A DNA stretch of 41,120 nucleotides from Planctomycetota bacterium. Its GTDB lineage: Bacteria > Planctomycetota > UBA11346. Positions 17,314 through 24,889 of the stretch are shown one piece after another. Below the pieces are notes generated by a model. It was not told where the DNA came from. It saw nothing but the letters and a program-made list of their open reading frames with translations, and searched no databases. Position numbers and translations under genes: made by a program. The stretch is taken from assembly GCA_013696105.1 (NCBI GenBank), contig JACCZE010000401.1, forward strand, positions 1 to 41,120, given 5' to 3'. Position 1 is the stretch's first letter, and every line of letters starts with the position of its first letter.

Positions 17314-17802
17314 ATGCGTTACGCCCTCGCCCTGATCGTCGTCTGCTCGCTCGGTGCGGGCATGGGCTGCGGCGAGCGTCCCGCTCCCCCGCCGCCGGCC
17401 CCTCCGGCCAAACCGATGAGCTCCTGGACCGAGTCCGACTCCCAGGCCGCAGCCAAGGAGCTGATCACCGACGCCACGCGCAATCCCTGGGTCGCAGAGT
17501 ACCGCACGCGCATGAACCGCATGCCCCGAGTCGCCGTCGGCGAGATCGTCGATCGCAGTGGCGACAACGTCGACGTCACGGCCTTCACGACCGATCTCGA
17601 GCACGCCCTGTCCTCCTCGCTTCAGGTCGGGGTGGTGCGATCGCCCACAGATGCCGACCTGATCCTGACCGGCGCGGTGAGCCGCGAGTCCGGGAAGAAC
17701 GCCAGCTACTTCCAGGTCGATCTGCGCCTGAGCGCGACCGATGGGGGCGATACCGTCTGGCAACGAGGCATCGAGCGCCAGATCGACACCCCAGCGAAGT
17801 GA
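17314..17802 (+). CDS. LpoB-like lipoprotein (peptidoglycan synthase activator family)
   Basis: This is a 162-aa predicted lipoprotein. ATG 17314 is preceded by GGAG at 7 nt and is better than the GTG at 17296 in the ORF track. The signal segment RYALALIVVCSLGAGMGC ends in a lipobox-like cysteine, followed by a proline-rich linker. The mature part follows the LpoB/YcfM pattern: MSSWTESDSQAAAKELI, RVAVGEIVDRSGDNVDVTAFTTDLE, ADLILTGAVS and YFQVDLRLSATDGGDTVW. In E. coli, LpoB reaches through the peptidoglycan to activate PBP1b; in PVC bacteria the family is common but its partner is mostly unproven. The segment before the GAVS strand is shorter than in the proteobacterial protein. Confidence 0.82.
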   Translation: MRYALALIVVCSLGAGMGCGERPAPPPPAPPAKPMSSWTESDSQAAAKELITDATRNPWVAEYRTRMNRMPRVAVGEIVDRSGDNVDVTAFTTDLEHALSSSLQVGVVRSPTDADLILTGAVSRESGKNASYFQVDLRLSATDGGDTVWQRGIERQIDTPAK

Positions 17803-17994
17803 TGGCCGCCGGGGACGTGCCGATCGTGCAACCCCAAGCGATGTAACTGCTTTCGCCGTCTGATGCACTGGCGCCAGGGCCTTTCCAGGCCGCCTTGCGC
17901 CCATCCCTGGCGCTCCTAGCCTTGGCCTGTCTTGCCGCCGCGGGCCGTGGCCCGTAGCTGCATCCTTATGGCTCAGGCCCCTTTGGAGCTCTCC

Positions 17995-19209
17995 ATGCGT
18001 TGTCCGTCCCGATTCGCGCGCTCGCGATCGCTCGCGATGCCCACTCTGGCGTTGGTGGCGGCACTGACCTCGGCCCTGCCGATGCGTTCGTTCGCGGCGG
18101 AAACGGCCGAGACCAACCAGGCCAGCCAGGAGTACCTGGACGACAAGGCAGCGCTCGAGGCGATGGTCAACAGCCGTGACATGGAACTCTTCGAGATGTC
18201 GTTCGAGCCCCTGTCGTTCGACCGCGTGACGCTGCCCGACCGCACCGGCCGCGAGCGCGTCTTCAACTACCTGACCTTCCGGCTCCGCAACCAGGTCGCC
18301 GACAAGTCCTCGAAACTGTTGTCCCAGGCCAAGGGCTACAACGACGTGCTGGAGTCGATCACCAAGCAGTACGAGATGGCGAAGAAGGTCGAGGGCAACG
18401 GCACCCGGCTGGACATCGAAGGCATCGAGAGCAAGGAAGGCATCGAAGGCAACGACGCCATCATCGTCCAGCGCCTCGACGCCCAGACCCACAAGAAGAA
18501 GATGTCGATCACCGTCCTCGGCTACGACGAGAACGGCGCGCGCATCCGCCTGCTCGACGAACCCGTGGGGTCCGGTCAGCAGGAAAGCTTCAATTTCCCC
18601 GACCTGGGCGACACGGCCCGCTCTGCGATCGCCGAACGGGTGAAGGACAAGGTCGAGGAGAAGGAGGGCCGCGAGCTCTACACCCTCGACAAGATCCGCA
18701 CCATCGAGCTGCCTCCGTACGATGGCACCAAGCGTCAGGAGAACGGCTGGGCCGAAGGCGAGATCTACGGCATGGCGATGTTCAACCGCCTCACCGATTA
18801 CGGCGACTACTTCACCTTCGAAGTGCGCGGCCTGAGCAACAAGCTGCGTGTCCGCTGGCCCGACACCGAGGCCGGCAAGGTCGAGAACTACCTCGATATG
18901 CGCGTATTCCGCCGGGTGTATGTGCTGCATTACGACCGCATCGGCGACGAGTACTTCCGCGAGCTCGATCCGTTCAAGCTGACCAAGGACGGCTGGGAGT
19001 GGATCAACACCTTCCAGCGCAACGATCAGCGCCGGAACATGGCGTACGCCCGGTATTTCCTCAACAACATCACCAGCGAGAACGATCCCGAGCAGAAGCC
19101 GAACGCGGCCGTCGAGGCCGAGCTCTGGCAGTACTACAACGAGGTCCGCTCGCAGCGGCCCGAGAAGGCCGACAAGCTGCCCGATCTCGAGCAAGTCCTG
19201 AAGAGATGA
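17995..19209 (+). CDS. Exported protein of unknown function (404 aa)
   Basis: I do not recognise the family. From ATG 17995 (GGAG 6 nt upstream) the protein starts with a signal peptide, cleavage near RSFAAET. The mature part is acidic and mixed helix/strand. A charged region (about 95-230) carries EGNDAIIVQRL and a predicted helix VKDKVEEKEGRELY. A more conserved-looking C-terminal half has YGDYFTFEVRGL, RWPDTEAGKVENYLDMRVF and YDRIGDEYFRELDPFKL. It follows the LpoB-like lipoprotein and is translationally coupled (ATGA) to a 98-aa protein and then a BamB-like propeller, so an envelope-assembly role is plausible. That is inference from context only. The ORF track's earlier start at 17932 adds residues with no signal character. 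Confidence 0.75.
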   Translation: MRCPSRFARSRSLAMPTLALVAALTSALPMRSFAAETAETNQASQEYLDDKAALEAMVNSRDMELFEMSFEPLSFDRVTLPDRTGRERVFNYLTFRLRNQVADKSSKLLSQAKGYNDVLESITKQYEMAKKVEGNGTRLDIEGIESKEGIEGNDAIIVQRLDAQTHKKKMSITVLGYDENGARIRLLDEPVGSGQQESFNFPDLGDTARSAIAERVKDKVEEKEGRELYTLDKIRTIELPPYDGTKRQENGWAEGEIYGMAMFNRLTDYGDYFTFEVRGLSNKLRVRWPDTEAGKVENYLDMRVFRRVYVLHYDRIGDEYFRELDPFKLTKDGWEWINTFQRNDQRRNMAYARYFLNNITSENDPEQKPNAAVEAELWQYYNEVRSQRPEKADKLPDLEQVLKR

Positions 19210-19502
19210 TCGCGGTGCAGCAGCTCGATCCGGCGCTGCCGCCGGCGGCGGTGTTCGCCCAGCTCGACCGCGACGTGCAGCGTTTGGTGGTGGCGACGAA
19301 GACCCTGTACAACGGCAACTGGGACGATTGCGCCGAGGACATCCGCCGCAGGCGCGCGGGGAAGCCCTACCTGTTCAAGCTCTCCGTCTCCATCCCCGAC
19401 GACTTGGAATGGCTCGGCAGGCTCAAGGCCTACGAGGCCGCCCGCGGCGAGCCGTTCGACGCCCAGACATCAGACGACCATCCACGAGAGGACCTCCGGT
19501 GA
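19206..19502 (+). CDS. Small hypothetical protein (98 aa)
   Basis: This gene lies between two genes and overlaps both by 4 nt (ATGA at 19206 and GTGA at 19499). The product has no signal peptide or membrane segment. It looks mostly helical, with motifs AVFAQLDRDVQRLVVATKTLYNGNWDDCAEDIRRRR and LKAYEAARGEPFD. The coupling to an exported protein upstream and a propeller lipoprotein downstream argues that it is real. I do not recognise a family. In the ORF track it is hidden inside a longer frame beginning at 18999. Confidence 0.65.
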   Translation: MIAVQQLDPALPPAAVFAQLDRDVQRLVVATKTLYNGNWDDCAEDIRRRRAGKPYLFKLSVSIPDDLEWLGRLKAYEAARGEPFDAQTSDDHPREDLR

Positions 19503-20986
19503 TTGACCAGACCCTGCCCAACGCGCGGCGCACGAGCACCCGCATGCTGTCGATCGTCGCCCTCGGACTGAGCCTGGCCCTCGCGCATTCGTGCGGATCC
19601 GAACGCTCCAGCACGTCCGACAACGTGGCGGTGGCCCTCGACCAGACGTCGTCCCCCGCCGGAGTCGATCAGATCCCGCAGGACAAGATGCGCGTCCTCA
19701 AGGAGACGCCGTTCGAGCGCGCATGGGATCTCGAGCTGCACGAGCGCGTGCACATGACCTGGATCAGCCCCAACGTCCCCGAACTGGTGTTCTTCCAGAC
19801 CGAGGACTCGAAATCGATCCACGCCGTCGATACCATGAGCGGCGCGACGCGCTGGGTGAGCCAGCCGCTGCCCAAGCCGATCATGACCGCGCACCAGCCC
19901 CACGTGTCGCGCGTCAAGGTGAACACCGACCAGGGCGAGCGCTACAACGACGATCGCCTGTACGTGATCTCGGACGACATCCTGTTCTGCTTCGACGCGA
20001 TCGGCGGCCAGCTGATCTGGCGTTACACCCTCCCCTTCTCGCCCGCAACCGGCGCGCTCGCGCTGGGCAACGAAAGCAACCTGCGGGTCTACATCGGCGA
20101 TTGGGCCGGCCACGTCCGCGTCACCACCGTCCATCCCGAGAAGCGCTTCGCGCACGAGGTCTGGCAGTGGAACGTCCAGCATTCGCTCTCGGCGATGCCG
20201 GTCGACCGCGAGGAACTGGTCTACGTCGGCGACCACGGCGGCAACATGCACTGCTTCGGTCTCGACCGTGAGCTCAAGTGGTCCTTCGCCGCGGGCTCCT
20301 CGATCCCCGGCGCCGCGGTCGTGCGCGAGCGCTCGCTGTACTTCGGCAACGAGGACAACGTGTTCTACGCGCTCAACCGCCTGACCGGCGAGCAGCTCGG
20401 CCAGGTCAACCTGAATGGTCCGGTGACGCGCCAGCCCTTCCTGTTCCGGGATGACCCCAAACGTGTATACACCTGGGTCTCGAGCTCCAATCGCCGCGTC
20501 GGCGGCATCTATGCCATCCGCTCGGTGCCCGACACCATCTTCTTCGAGAACGACTCGGCCGACCACCCCCACCGGCCGCTCGAGGTCGTACGCCTGGCGC
20601 AAGACTGGCATTTCCCCGGCGTCACGCGCCTGGTCTCTTCGACCCCGCAGCATCTCTACATGACCTATCCCGACAGCACCATCGTGCTCGCCATCAGGCG
20701 CGACGACGGTTCGCTCGACTGGGCCTGGGACAGCGCCGAGGAGCGCGCCGGCGGCAAGCGTGGCCCGCGCGTCACCATGATCACCGAATACCAGGATCCG
20801 ACCGACCTCAACCGCGGAATCTACACCTGCGACGACAGCGGCCGTGTGATCTCGTATCGCTTCTTCGGTTTCGTCCCGCACACCGACAATTCCCGTGTCG
20901 CGGACAAGTCGCAGAAGGAAGCCCTGCAGATGCCCAAGAGCCGCAAGGCCAAAGCGGATGCGGGAGCTGCTCCAGCCAAGGAATGA
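19499..20986 (+). CDS. BamB-like PQQ-type beta-propeller protein
   Basis: This is a 495-aa protein from GTG 19499, overlapping the stop of the 98-aa gene (GTGA) and preceded by a GAGAGGA site. The start has a hydrophobic signal (LSIVALGLSLALAHSC), possibly a weak lipobox. It then shows PQQ-like beta-propeller blades: IHAVDTMSGATRW, LFCFDAIGGQLIWRYTL, VYVGDHGGNMHCFGLD, LYFGNEDNVFYALNRLTGE and LAIRRDDGSLDWAWDS. The fold matches BamB-type proteins or uncharacterised PQQ-repeat proteins common in Planctomycetota. No dehydrogenase active-site motif is seen, so a binding or scaffold role is more likely than catalysis. The C-terminus is Lys/Ala-rich. Confidence 0.82.
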   Translation: MIDQTLPNARRTSTRMLSIVALGLSLALAHSCGSERSSTSDNVAVALDQTSSPAGVDQIPQDKMRVLKETPFERAWDLELHERVHMTWISPNVPELVFFQTEDSKSIHAVDTMSGATRWVSQPLPKPIMTAHQPHVSRVKVNTDQGERYNDDRLYVISDDILFCFDAIGGQLIWRYTLPFSPATGALALGNESNLRVYIGDWAGHVRVTTVHPEKRFAHEVWQWNVQHSLSAMPVDREELVYVGDHGGNMHCFGLDRELKWSFAAGSSIPGAAVVRERSLYFGNEDNVFYALNRLTGEQLGQVNLNGPVTRQPFLFRDDPKRVYTWVSSSNRRVGGIYAIRSVPDTIFFENDSADHPHRPLEVVRLAQDWHFPGVTRLVSSTPQHLYMTYPDSTIVLAIRRDDGSLDWAWDSAEERAGGKRGPRVTMITEYQDPTDLNRGIYTCDDSGRVISYRFFGFVPHTDNSRVADKSQKEALQMPKSRKAKADAGAAPAKE

Positions 20987-20990
20987 CCTG

Positions 20991-21143
20991 GCAGGCTGTT
21001 GAAAAACAACAGCCTGCTAGCGTCGAAAAAACCCCGGCGCGACCTGCGGTCGCTATTTTGCCGGGGTTCCTTCAACTTCGACTTTTTGTCCAGGGGGCAA
21101 AATGCCCCCTTCAACCCCCAGCAGGCTGTCAACAGCCTGCTAG
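20991..21143. repeat. Family A structured repeat, copy A1
   Basis: This is a chain of hairpins starting 4 bases after the propeller gene. Stem 1 is GCAGGCTGTTG/CAACAGCCTGC. Stem 2 pairs ACCCCGGC with GCCGGGGT around an inner GCGACC/GGTCGC hairpin. Stem 3 is AGGGGGCA/TGCCCCCT. Stem 4 is AGCAGGCTGT/ACAGCCTGCT. The same architecture occurs at A2 and A3. It lies between convergent genes and may terminate both, but it is longer and more complex than a simple terminator. Confidence 0.85.
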
Positions 21144-21170
21144 GAGCCGGCATCCTCTCGCCGGCCCGCG

Positions 21171-21854
21171 TCAGCGCCCGACGTCTCCGCGCGACCAGCG
21201 ACCGGTCCCATCCAGGCCCCGACTGCGCAGCGCGGTCTGGACATCCTGCACGGACGTGACCAGCACCTCGTCATAACCGCAGCGCCTGGCGCCTGCGACG
21301 TTGTCGGGGTGGTCGTCGAAGAACAGCAGTTCGGTGGGATCCGCGCCGAGCTCCGTCGCGACGCGCATGAAGGCGGCCTCGTCCGGCTTGCGGCAGCCCA
21401 TGTCGCTGGAGACGAACACGCGATCGAACAGCGCCATGGTCCCGGCGTAGAGCTCGGACCAGCGCCGCTTGTGCACCTCGTTGGTATTGGTGAAGCAAGC
21501 GATCGTGATGCGCCCGGACAGCGAGCGCAGGACCGGCTCGATCCCCGGGACGAGGCCTCCGAAGATCGCGTTCCATCCCTGCTCGAAATCGGTCGAGGAC
21601 AATCCGATCCCGAGGGTGTCGCAGATGTGCCGATGGTACTCTGCCGGCGCCATCTCGCCGCGCTCGAATCTTCGATACGCCTCATCGACAGAAAATCGCG
21701 GCGCGATGTCGGCGAGGGGCACGCCGGAGGCACGGCTCCAGGCTCGCAGCACGCGAGCGAAATCGACGTCTAAGACGACGTTGCCGAGATCGAAGACGAT
21801 GGCGCGCGGTCCGCCGTCTGTACGCCGACGACCGTTCTCGCCGCCTCCAGCCAT
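21171..21854 (-). CDS. HAD phosphatase, YihX-like (sugar-1-phosphate type)
   Basis: This is a 227-aa HAD-superfamily hydrolase. Motif I is VFDLGNVVLDVD, with glycine at the second-aspartate position exactly as in E. coli YihX (FDLGNV). Other matching blocks are FERGEMAPAEYHRHIC, CFTNTNEVHKRRW (motif II), MGCRKPDEAAF (motif III lysine) and LLFFDDHPDNVAGA (motif IV). YihX removes phosphate from alpha-D-glucose-1-phosphate; similar specificity here is inferred. The ATG at 21854 shares one base with the stop of pyruvate kinase (TGATG), so the gene is translated by coupling to it. That pairs a glycolytic enzyme with a sugar-phosphate phosphatase. The ORF track merges it with a longer shadow frame. 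Confidence 0.87.
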   Translation of the reverse strand: MAGGGENGRRRTDGGPRAIVFDLGNVVLDVDFARVLRAWSRASGVPLADIAPRFSVDEAYRRFERGEMAPAEYHRHICDTLGIGLSSTDFEQGWNAIFGGLVPGIEPVLRSLSGRITIACFTNTNEVHKRRWSELYAGTMALFDRVFVSSDMGCRKPDEAAFMRVATELGADPTELLFFDDHPDNVAGARRCGYDEVLVTSVQDVQTALRSRGLDGTGRWSRGDVGR

Positions 21855-23350
21855 CAGATCTGATGCACCTTGATGGTGTTCGCGCCCGCGGACGAGATCC
21901 CGCAGATCACCACCACCGTGTCGCCGTCGTTGAAGACGCCGTGGCGCATGCACTCCTCGACGCTCGACTCGAGCTGGTCGTTGATGTCCTCCTTGTAGGG
22001 GATCAGCAACGGAACGATGCCCCAGAATAGGCTCATGCGCCGCCACGTGGCCTCTTCGTAGCACAACGCGACCATCGGCACGTCGCCACGGCGCTTGGAC
22101 AGGAGCAGCGCCTTGTCGGTATTGTGCGAGAAGATCATGATGCCGTTTGCCGACAGCTCGCGCGAGAGGTAGTCGGCTGCGCCGCTGATCGCCATGTCGT
22201 AATGCTGGAAGGTCTTGCCGTCGCTCTCGAGGATGAGCTTGGGCATGTACGCGCTCTTCTCGGCCTCGATGGCGATGCGCAGCATCTCGGCGACGGCCTC
22301 GACCGGGTATTTGCCGTAAGCGGTCTCGCCCGAGAGCATCACCGCGTCGGACCCATCGAAGATGGCGTTGGCGACGTCTGAAGATTCCGCGCGCGTCGGG
22401 ATGGGATTCTCGATCATGCTTTCGAGCATCTGCGTGGCGGTGATCACCAGCTTGCCCACGCGGTTGGCGCTGGCGATCAGTTCCTTCTGCACCACCGGCA
22501 GACGTTGAGTCGAGATCTCGATGCCGAGGTCGCCACGCGCGACCATGATGCCGTCGGCCTCGGCGAGGATCTCGTCGATGTGCTCCACCGCTTCGGGCTT
22601 CTCGATCTTGGCGATGATGGGGATCGAGCGTCCGGTTTCGGCGATGCGGTTCTTGATGTTGCGCACGTCGCGCGCAGTGCGCACGAAGCTGACGGCGATA
22701 TAGTCGACCTCGTTGGCGATCGCCCACGCGAGGTCGTTCTTGTCCTTGTCGCTCAACGAGGGCGCGCTGACCTTGACCCCGGGCAGGTTGATGCCCTTGT
22801 TGTTCTTGAGGATGCCGCCGACCACCACCGTGCAGTGGATGTCGTCGCCGACGATATCGTCGACCTGCAGGCGCATGCGTCCGTCGTCGACCAGCAGGAT
22901 GTTCCCCGGGACGACGTCCTTGGCCAAACCGGAATAGGTCGTCCCGACGCGCTCGGCGGTGCCCTCGGCGCAGGCACCGACGGTGATGATGGTCTTCATC
23001 CCCGGAGTCCAGGGCACGGGCGTGCCATCCTTCAACCGGCCGGTGCGGATCTTCGGGCCCTGGAGGTCGGCCAGCACTGCGACAGGCCGTTCGAGCTCCT
23101 TGCTGATGCGGCGCACCATCTGCATGCGCGCCAGGTGGTCGGCGTGCTCGCCGTGGCTCATGTTCAGGCGCGCGACGTTCATGCCCGCATGGAACATCCC
23201 GCGCAGGATGTTCTCATCGGTCGACGCCGGACCGATGGTCGCGACCACCTTGGTCATCTTGCGCGCGCGCTTGGTCAGCTGCGCCGTGCCGCCAGGCCCA
23301 GACTGCACGCCGGAATTGAGGAAGAAGCTCGTCTTATGCTCGGTGGTCAT
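21854..23350 (-). CDS. pyk: Pyruvate kinase
   Basis: This is a 498-aa enzyme that makes pyruvate and ATP from phosphoenolpyruvate and ADP. Diagnostic segments are KVVATIGPAS, NVARLNMSHG, LQGPKIRTG, the catalytic-lysine block PIIAKIEKPEAV, GDLGIEI, and VITATQMLESMIENPIPTRAE with a following DAVMLSGETAYGKYP. The C-terminal allosteric domain is complete, with HNTDKALLLSKRR and a final GANTIKVHQI. Length is normal, with about 25 extra N-terminal residues before TKVVATIGPAS. It is divergent from the NrnA-like gene, with family B repeats and a heptamer repeat in the shared upstream region. Confidence 0.97.
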   Translation of the reverse strand: MTTEHKTSFFLNSGVQSGPGGTAQLTKRARKMTKVVATIGPASTDENILRGMFHAGMNVARLNMSHGEHADHLARMQMVRRISKELERPVAVLADLQGPKIRTGRLKDGTPVPWTPGMKTIITVGACAEGTAERVGTTYSGLAKDVVPGNILLVDDGRMRLQVDDIVGDDIHCTVVVGGILKNNKGINLPGVKVSAPSLSDKDKNDLAWAIANEVDYIAVSFVRTARDVRNIKNRIAETGRSIPIIAKIEKPEAVEHIDEILAEADGIMVARGDLGIEISTQRLPVVQKELIASANRVGKLVITATQMLESMIENPIPTRAESSDVANAIFDGSDAVMLSGETAYGKYPVEAVAEMLRIAIEAEKSAYMPKLILESDGKTFQHYDMAISGAADYLSRELSANGIMIFSHNTDKALLLSKRRGDVPMVALCYEEATWRRMSLFWGIVPLLIPYKEDINDQLESSVEECMRHGVFNDGDTVVVICGISSAGANTIKVHQI

Positions 23351-23422
23351 GTGTTCCCGGAATTTACGGACGAGGGCCTGCGAGCCACGGATAAGATCAT
23401 TTTGCTCAGGGGCTATCGCGAG

Positions 23423-23488
23423 CTGTTTGTGCAGGGGCTGTCGCCCCTACGGCCCGTGGACGGGCCTACCCCCGGGCTTTGTCGCGGG
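23423..23488 (+). repeat. Family B repeat, truncated unit B1
   Basis: This unit starts CTGTTTGTGCAGG and contains the first hairpin (AGGGGCTGTCGCCCCT), the variable hairpin GGCCCGTGGACGGGCC and the block CTACCCCCGGGCTTTGTCGCG. It then breaks off directly into unit B2. It lies between the divergent pyk and nrnA-like genes. Confidence 0.85.
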
Positions 23489-23636
23489 CTGTTTGTGCAG
23501 GGGCTGTCGCCCCTACGGCACGCGAGCGTGCCTACCCCCGGGCTTTGTCGCGGCTCGATCAGGACTGCGAGGCAGTCCTGATCGTGGCGGCATCGGCTGC
23601 GCCGATTGCATGCCGCCAGCGCCGCTCGGCGCCCGA
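23489..23636 (+). repeat. Family B repeat, full unit B2
   Basis: This is a complete unit, joined head-to-tail to B1. Variable hairpin 2 is GGCACGCGAGCGTGCC and variable hairpin 3 is ATCAGGACTGC/GCAGTCCTGAT. The constant hairpin TGGCGGCAT/ATGCCGCCA follows, and the unit ends with CGCCGCTCGGCGCCCGA. B6 ends the same way, also followed by GGAGAA. Confidence 0.9.
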
Positions 23637-23651
23637 GGAGAAGAGAGGGAT

Positions 23652-23707
23652 CCACCAACCGCCATCCACCATCCACCAACCACCAACCACCAACCACCAA
23701 CCACCTC
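23652..23707. repeat. Heptanucleotide tandem repeat (CCACCAA)x8
   Basis: Eight consecutive 7-bp units: five exact CCACCAA copies (four of them consecutive) and three degenerate ones. It lies about 54 bases before the NrnA-like start codon, outside the chosen coding region. Such perfect short repeats can change copy number by slippage. Confidence 0.88.
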
Positions 23708-23760
23708 CACTCCCGCTAGCTGCACCTTGTCCGACCCGACCCTGGGTGACGATCGGCAGC

Positions 23761-24729
23761 ATGAGCTACGATGCCGCTGCTGTCGCGCTGGGTGATGCCG
23801 CCTCCATCGTCATCACCACGCACATCAATCCCGATGGCGATGGGATCGGGTCCGGGCTCGCGCTGCTGTTGGCGCTGGCGAAGCCTGGTAAACGCGTGCG
23901 CTTCCTGTGCCCGAGCACGGTCGCCTCGCTCTACGGCTTCCTGCCGCGCTTCGCCGAGCTCAGGCCGATCCTCGACGAGGCACAGGCCGCGGCCGAAGAT
24001 CCATGCGACGTGATGATCAGCTGCGATGCCGGTGATCTGCAGCGCCTGGGGGCGGTGACGAAGGTGCGCCATGGCCGGCTCATCAATCTCGACCACCACG
24101 TCACCAACACCCGCTTCGGCCACATCAATCTCGTCGATGAGGCGGCCGAATCGAGCGGTGTCGTGGTCGAGAAGCTCCTGCGACGCCTGGGCGTTCCGCT
24201 CGACCGCGCCATCGCCGAATGCCTCTACACCACCATCGTCTTCGATACCGGCCGCTTCATGCATTCGAATACCACCGCACACACCTTCCGCTGGACCGCC
24301 GAGCTGCTCGAGACCGGGATCGATGCGTCAGAGATCAACCGACGCCTGACCTACACCAAGTCGCCGAAGGACCTCGCCATCGTGAAGCTCGCGCTCGAGC
24401 ACCTGGCGATCGACGACGATCCGCGCCTGGCCGGCATCGTGCTCACGGCTGCGGCCATCGCCGCGGTCGGTGAGCCCGAGGACTGGGGCGACCTGGTCGA
24501 GATCCCGCGCTCACTCGCCGGAAACCGCGTCGCCTACCTGATGCGCGAGGCCAAGGACGGGAAGAGCGTGCGCGTCAGCCTGCGTTCCAATCCCCCGATC
24601 GAGGTCGGCGCCGTCGCGCAGGCCTTCGGCGGCGGCGGACACGCGTATGCGGCGGGCTGCACCGTGGTGAAGCCCCTCGCCGAAGCGGTCGCCGAGGTGC
24701 GCGCGCGCCTGCGCAAGCAACTCGCCTGA
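23761..24729 (+). CDS. nrnA: DHH/DHHA1 phosphoesterase (NrnA-like)
   Basis: This is a 322-aa DHH-family phosphoesterase. Metal-binding motifs are in order: THINPDGDGIGS, SCDAGD, LDHHVTN and FDTGRF. The C-terminal DHHA1 domain ends in the typical FGGGGHAYAAGC. NrnA proteins degrade nano-RNAs or cyclic dinucleotide products and can act on pAp. The ATG at 23761 gives the usual family N-terminus. The ORF track's start at 23479 would translate the family B repeats and the heptamer repeat, so it is rejected. The gene is divergent from pyk. About 160 bases to the next gene hold nothing I recognise. Confidence 0.9.
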   Translation: MSYDAAAVALGDAASIVITTHINPDGDGIGSGLALLLALAKPGKRVRFLCPSTVASLYGFLPRFAELRPILDEAQAAAEDPCDVMISCDAGDLQRLGAVTKVRHGRLINLDHHVTNTRFGHINLVDEAAESSGVVVEKLLRRLGVPLDRAIAECLYTTIVFDTGRFMHSNTTAHTFRWTAELLETGIDASEINRRLTYTKSPKDLAIVKLALEHLAIDDDPRLAGIVLTAAAIAAVGEPEDWGDLVEIPRSLAGNRVAYLMREAKDGKSVRVSLRSNPPIEVGAVAQAFGGGGHAYAAGCTVVKPLAEAVAEVRARLRKQLA

Positions 24730-24889
24730 TCGAGGCCTCGACCGCCAGGTCGTGCAGGCGCCAAGACCATCGGACACGGTTGCTGGCCGCCTCTCCCCTG
24801 CCCTTCCAGGAATCTTGGTATCCCTGGATCTTCGACGTCCTGGCGTATTGGCGGTTCCTCTCCTCCCGTCATCGTCATAAGCTCGGGGC

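Noticed and set aside
15889-19194. 1101-aa open frame on the minus strand
   Set aside because: It runs antisense across hflX, the LpoB-like gene and the 404-aa gene, which have clear domains. It has the low-complexity Val/Asp/Gly/His-rich look of antisense reading in GC-rich DNA.
20991-21143. Insertion sequence
   Set aside because: Family A elements are about 155 bp, contain no transposase frame and show no clear target-site duplication.
23423-23636. CRISPR array
   Set aside because: The repeats are long and complex, the variable parts are short self-complementary hairpins rather than spacers, and no cas gene is present.
23479-23760. 94-residue N-terminal extension of the NrnA-like protein
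   Set aside because: It would translate the B2 repeat and the heptamer repeat; the DHH domain starts normally at ATG 23761.
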